NCBI GenBank assembly: GCA_045587665.1
Contig: JAZNCT010000087.1
Span: 1-15,399, forward strand
DNA: 15,399 nt
Source: SIG710 sp045587665
GTDB lineage: Bacteria > Bacillota > Clostridia > Oscillospirales > CAG-272
Reading direction: 5' to 3'
Below the pieces are notes generated by a model. That model saw only the letters and a list, made by a program, of their open reading frames with translations, was not told where the DNA came from and did not search any database. The position numbers were made by a program, and so were the translations under genes. Position 1 is the stretch's first letter; every line of letters begins with the position of its first letter. This document shows, piece by piece, positions 14,526-15,399 of this stretch.

Positions 14526-14537
14526 GCATCCTTGCAA
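14509..14537 (-). promoter_or_regulatory. Promoter of the serine recombinase gene
   Basis: Read on the minus strand, TTGCAA (14537-14532) and a perfect TATAAT (14514-14509) are separated by 17 bases. Transcription would begin near 14502, about 45 bases before the ATG at 14458. One arm of an inverted repeat fills most of the spacer next to the -10 box. Confidence 0.7.
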
Positions 14538-14542
14538 TTCTG

Positions 14543-14833
14543 TCACATTAGGTCGTCGGTCAGCTTTTGGGATAGTATCAGATCCCGAAACTGCGAAAGC
14601 AAAGTGCTTTTGCCTTCCTCGGTAAAGTGGGTGTTCACCTCATAGTCCACCGTTCCGATACGCTTCGTAAAATTGAGTGCCGTAGGATAAGGGATGACGC
14701 GCAAATCACGCCTATCATTTGTATAAGGTCTTGGGTGCGGAATGTGGTCATCCAAAATGATCGGCTCATCAATATTGATTGGTTCACGAATGATAACGCC
14801 GCGAACGTCGGGCATTTCTATTTTCTTTATCAT
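14543..14833 (-). CDS. TnpW-like small element protein (96 aa)
   Basis: The C-terminal half, NFTKRIGTVDYEVNTHFTEEGKSTLLSQFRDLI split as FTKRIG, YEVNTHFTEEGK and FRDLIL, resembles TnpW, a small protein of clostridial transposons whose job is unknown. The N-terminal half (about 1-50) is rich in Ile, Pro and charged residues (REPINIDEP, HIPHPRPY), longer than the bare TnpW domain. The ATG at 14833 has AAAGGAGAG seven bases upstream. A longer reading from 14866 would overlap the ParB-like gene and lacks such a site. It starts 13 bases after that gene's stop, so the two are probably one transcript. It may have a regulatory or accessory part in transfer, which is inference. Confidence 0.72.
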   Translation of the reverse strand: MIKKIEMPDVRGVIIREPINIDEPIILDDHIPHPRPYTNDRRDLRVIPYPTALNFTKRIGTVDYEVNTHFTEEGKSTLLSQFRDLILSQKLTDDLM

Positions 14834-14846
14834 AGGCACTCTCCTT

Positions 14847-15399
14847 TCATCTGTCCTCGCGCTCACTGCGTTTCTTTATCTGACGGATACGTTCTTGCTC
14901 CAAGAGATTTAATATGGTGGCTTCTATCTTCGCCACGGGAACACCGCGTCCGAAATACCTGTCGAGTTTTTCTCTCTGTATCTTGACCGTTTCTTTTTGG
15001 TTCGGCTTTTCCTCGGTCATAATATCAAAGATGGTGTCCATATCCAATTTGCCGTCTTGGCTGAGCCGCTTCATACGAATGGATTGACTAAGCGAAGGTG
15101 TGGCATCCTCGCTTTCAATCGTAGTTAGCAAATCGTACTGCTCTTGCTCCTGCAAATGCGAAAGCTCTACGGCGGGACGAAATGCTATGCGCCCCTCGTC
15201 CACCATATCAAGCAGTTCGGGGATAAGCAAATTAAGACGGATATAGCGGAATACTTGGTCGCGGCTTTCTCCCGCAGCACTTCCAATCTTTGCCGCGCTG
15301 TCGATTGCCGACTTTGTTGCCATTGGCGACAAAGTAAGGTCGGTGCGTTCTCCTTGTCTTTTCATTGCGTCCATCTTCATCTTGTAAGCCTTGGCTTTC
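14847..15399 (-). CDS. ParB-like partition/nucleoid protein, C-terminal part (183 aa visible)
   Basis: The frame is open to the window edge, starting KAKAYKMKMDAMKRQGERTD, so the true start and the N-terminal ParB/Srx nuclease-like domain lie outside. What is visible is the middle and end: the central DNA-binding helix-turn-helix region, TKSAIDSAAKIGSAAGESRDQVFRYIRL as separate blocks up to about residue 55, then LLIPELLDMVDEGRIAFRPAVELSHL. After that comes a charged C-terminal region with helical stretches (IQREKLDRYFGRG, LNLLEQERIRQIKKRSERE). ParB-like proteins on mobile elements may bind centromere-like or promoter sites for partition or gene control. No parA is seen here, but it could lie upstream beyond the window. 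Confidence 0.85.
   Translation of the reverse strand, partial: KAKAYKMKMDAMKRQGERTDLTLSPMATKSAIDSAAKIGSAAGESRDQVFRYIRLNLLIPELLDMVDEGRIAFRPAVELSHLQEQEQYDLLTTIESEDATPSLSQSIRMKRLSQDGKLDMDTIFDIMTEEKPNQKETVKIQREKLDRYFGRGVPVAKIEATILNLLEQERIRQIKKRSEREDR

Larger units (their letters stand above)
12706..15399. mobile_element. End of an integrated mobile element (ICE/transposon, large serine recombinase type)
   Basis: Strand, gene content and function all change here: minus-strand recombinase, TnpW-like and ParB-like genes replace the plus-strand housekeeping operon. Large serine recombinase genes usually lie at the very end of their element, so the chromosome-element junction is probably within 12706-12788. 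The other end is beyond the window. The recombinase and TnpW-like protein resemble those of clostridial Tn4451/Tn5397-type elements and gut integrative conjugative elements. I cannot place the exact att core without the empty site. Confidence 0.75.

Overview
The window looks like a chromosomal segment of a low-to-mid GC Gram-positive anaerobe of the Clostridia, probably near Ruminococcus/Oscillospiraceae. The evidence is gene order and protein style: a yggS-sepF-yggT-ylmH-divIVA-ileS-lspA-rluD string, strong GGAGG ribosome binding sites, and a clostridial-type second type IIA topoisomerase. The genus is inferred from family resemblance only.

Positions 1-2320 hold a possible tail of an upstream gene, a ParC-like topoisomerase A subunit (64-2280) and a good intrinsic terminator. 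A new transcription unit starts at a promoter (2319-2347) in front of miaA (tRNA i6A modification). It continues with a single-pass membrane-fusion-like protein, the PLP-binding protein YggS, the FtsZ-anchoring protein SepF, the membrane protein YggT, the S4-domain protein YlmH, a DivIVA-family coiled-coil protein, isoleucyl-tRNA synthetase, signal peptidase II and an RluD-type pseudouridine synthase. This is the cell division/envelope cluster found downstream of the dcw genes in Gram-positives. Inside it I see an internal promoter upstream of sepF, an attenuator-like leader before yggT, and a long hairpin that touches the lspA ribosome binding site. The string ends in a sugar-phosphate isomerase/epimerase reading frame that keeps its N- and C-termini but has lost its middle, followed by a terminator (12731-12777).

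From about 12780 to the window end, all genes are on the minus strand and belong to an integrated mobile element. In transcription order they are a ParB-like protein (5' end outside the window), a small TnpW-like protein, and a large serine recombinase whose promoter is flanked by an inverted repeat. The recombinase stop codon lies 15 bases from the chromosomal terminator hairpin, so the element end is probably within roughly 12706-12788. The rest of the element lies beyond position 15399.

No gap between genes exceeds about 130 bases. I see no rRNA, tRNA, CRISPR array or insertion sequence. The most unusual items are the element boundary next to a gutted housekeeping gene, the operator-like repeat at the recombinase promoter, the three-way hairpin competition before yggT, and the membrane-fusion-like protein with no transporter beside it in a cell-division operon.
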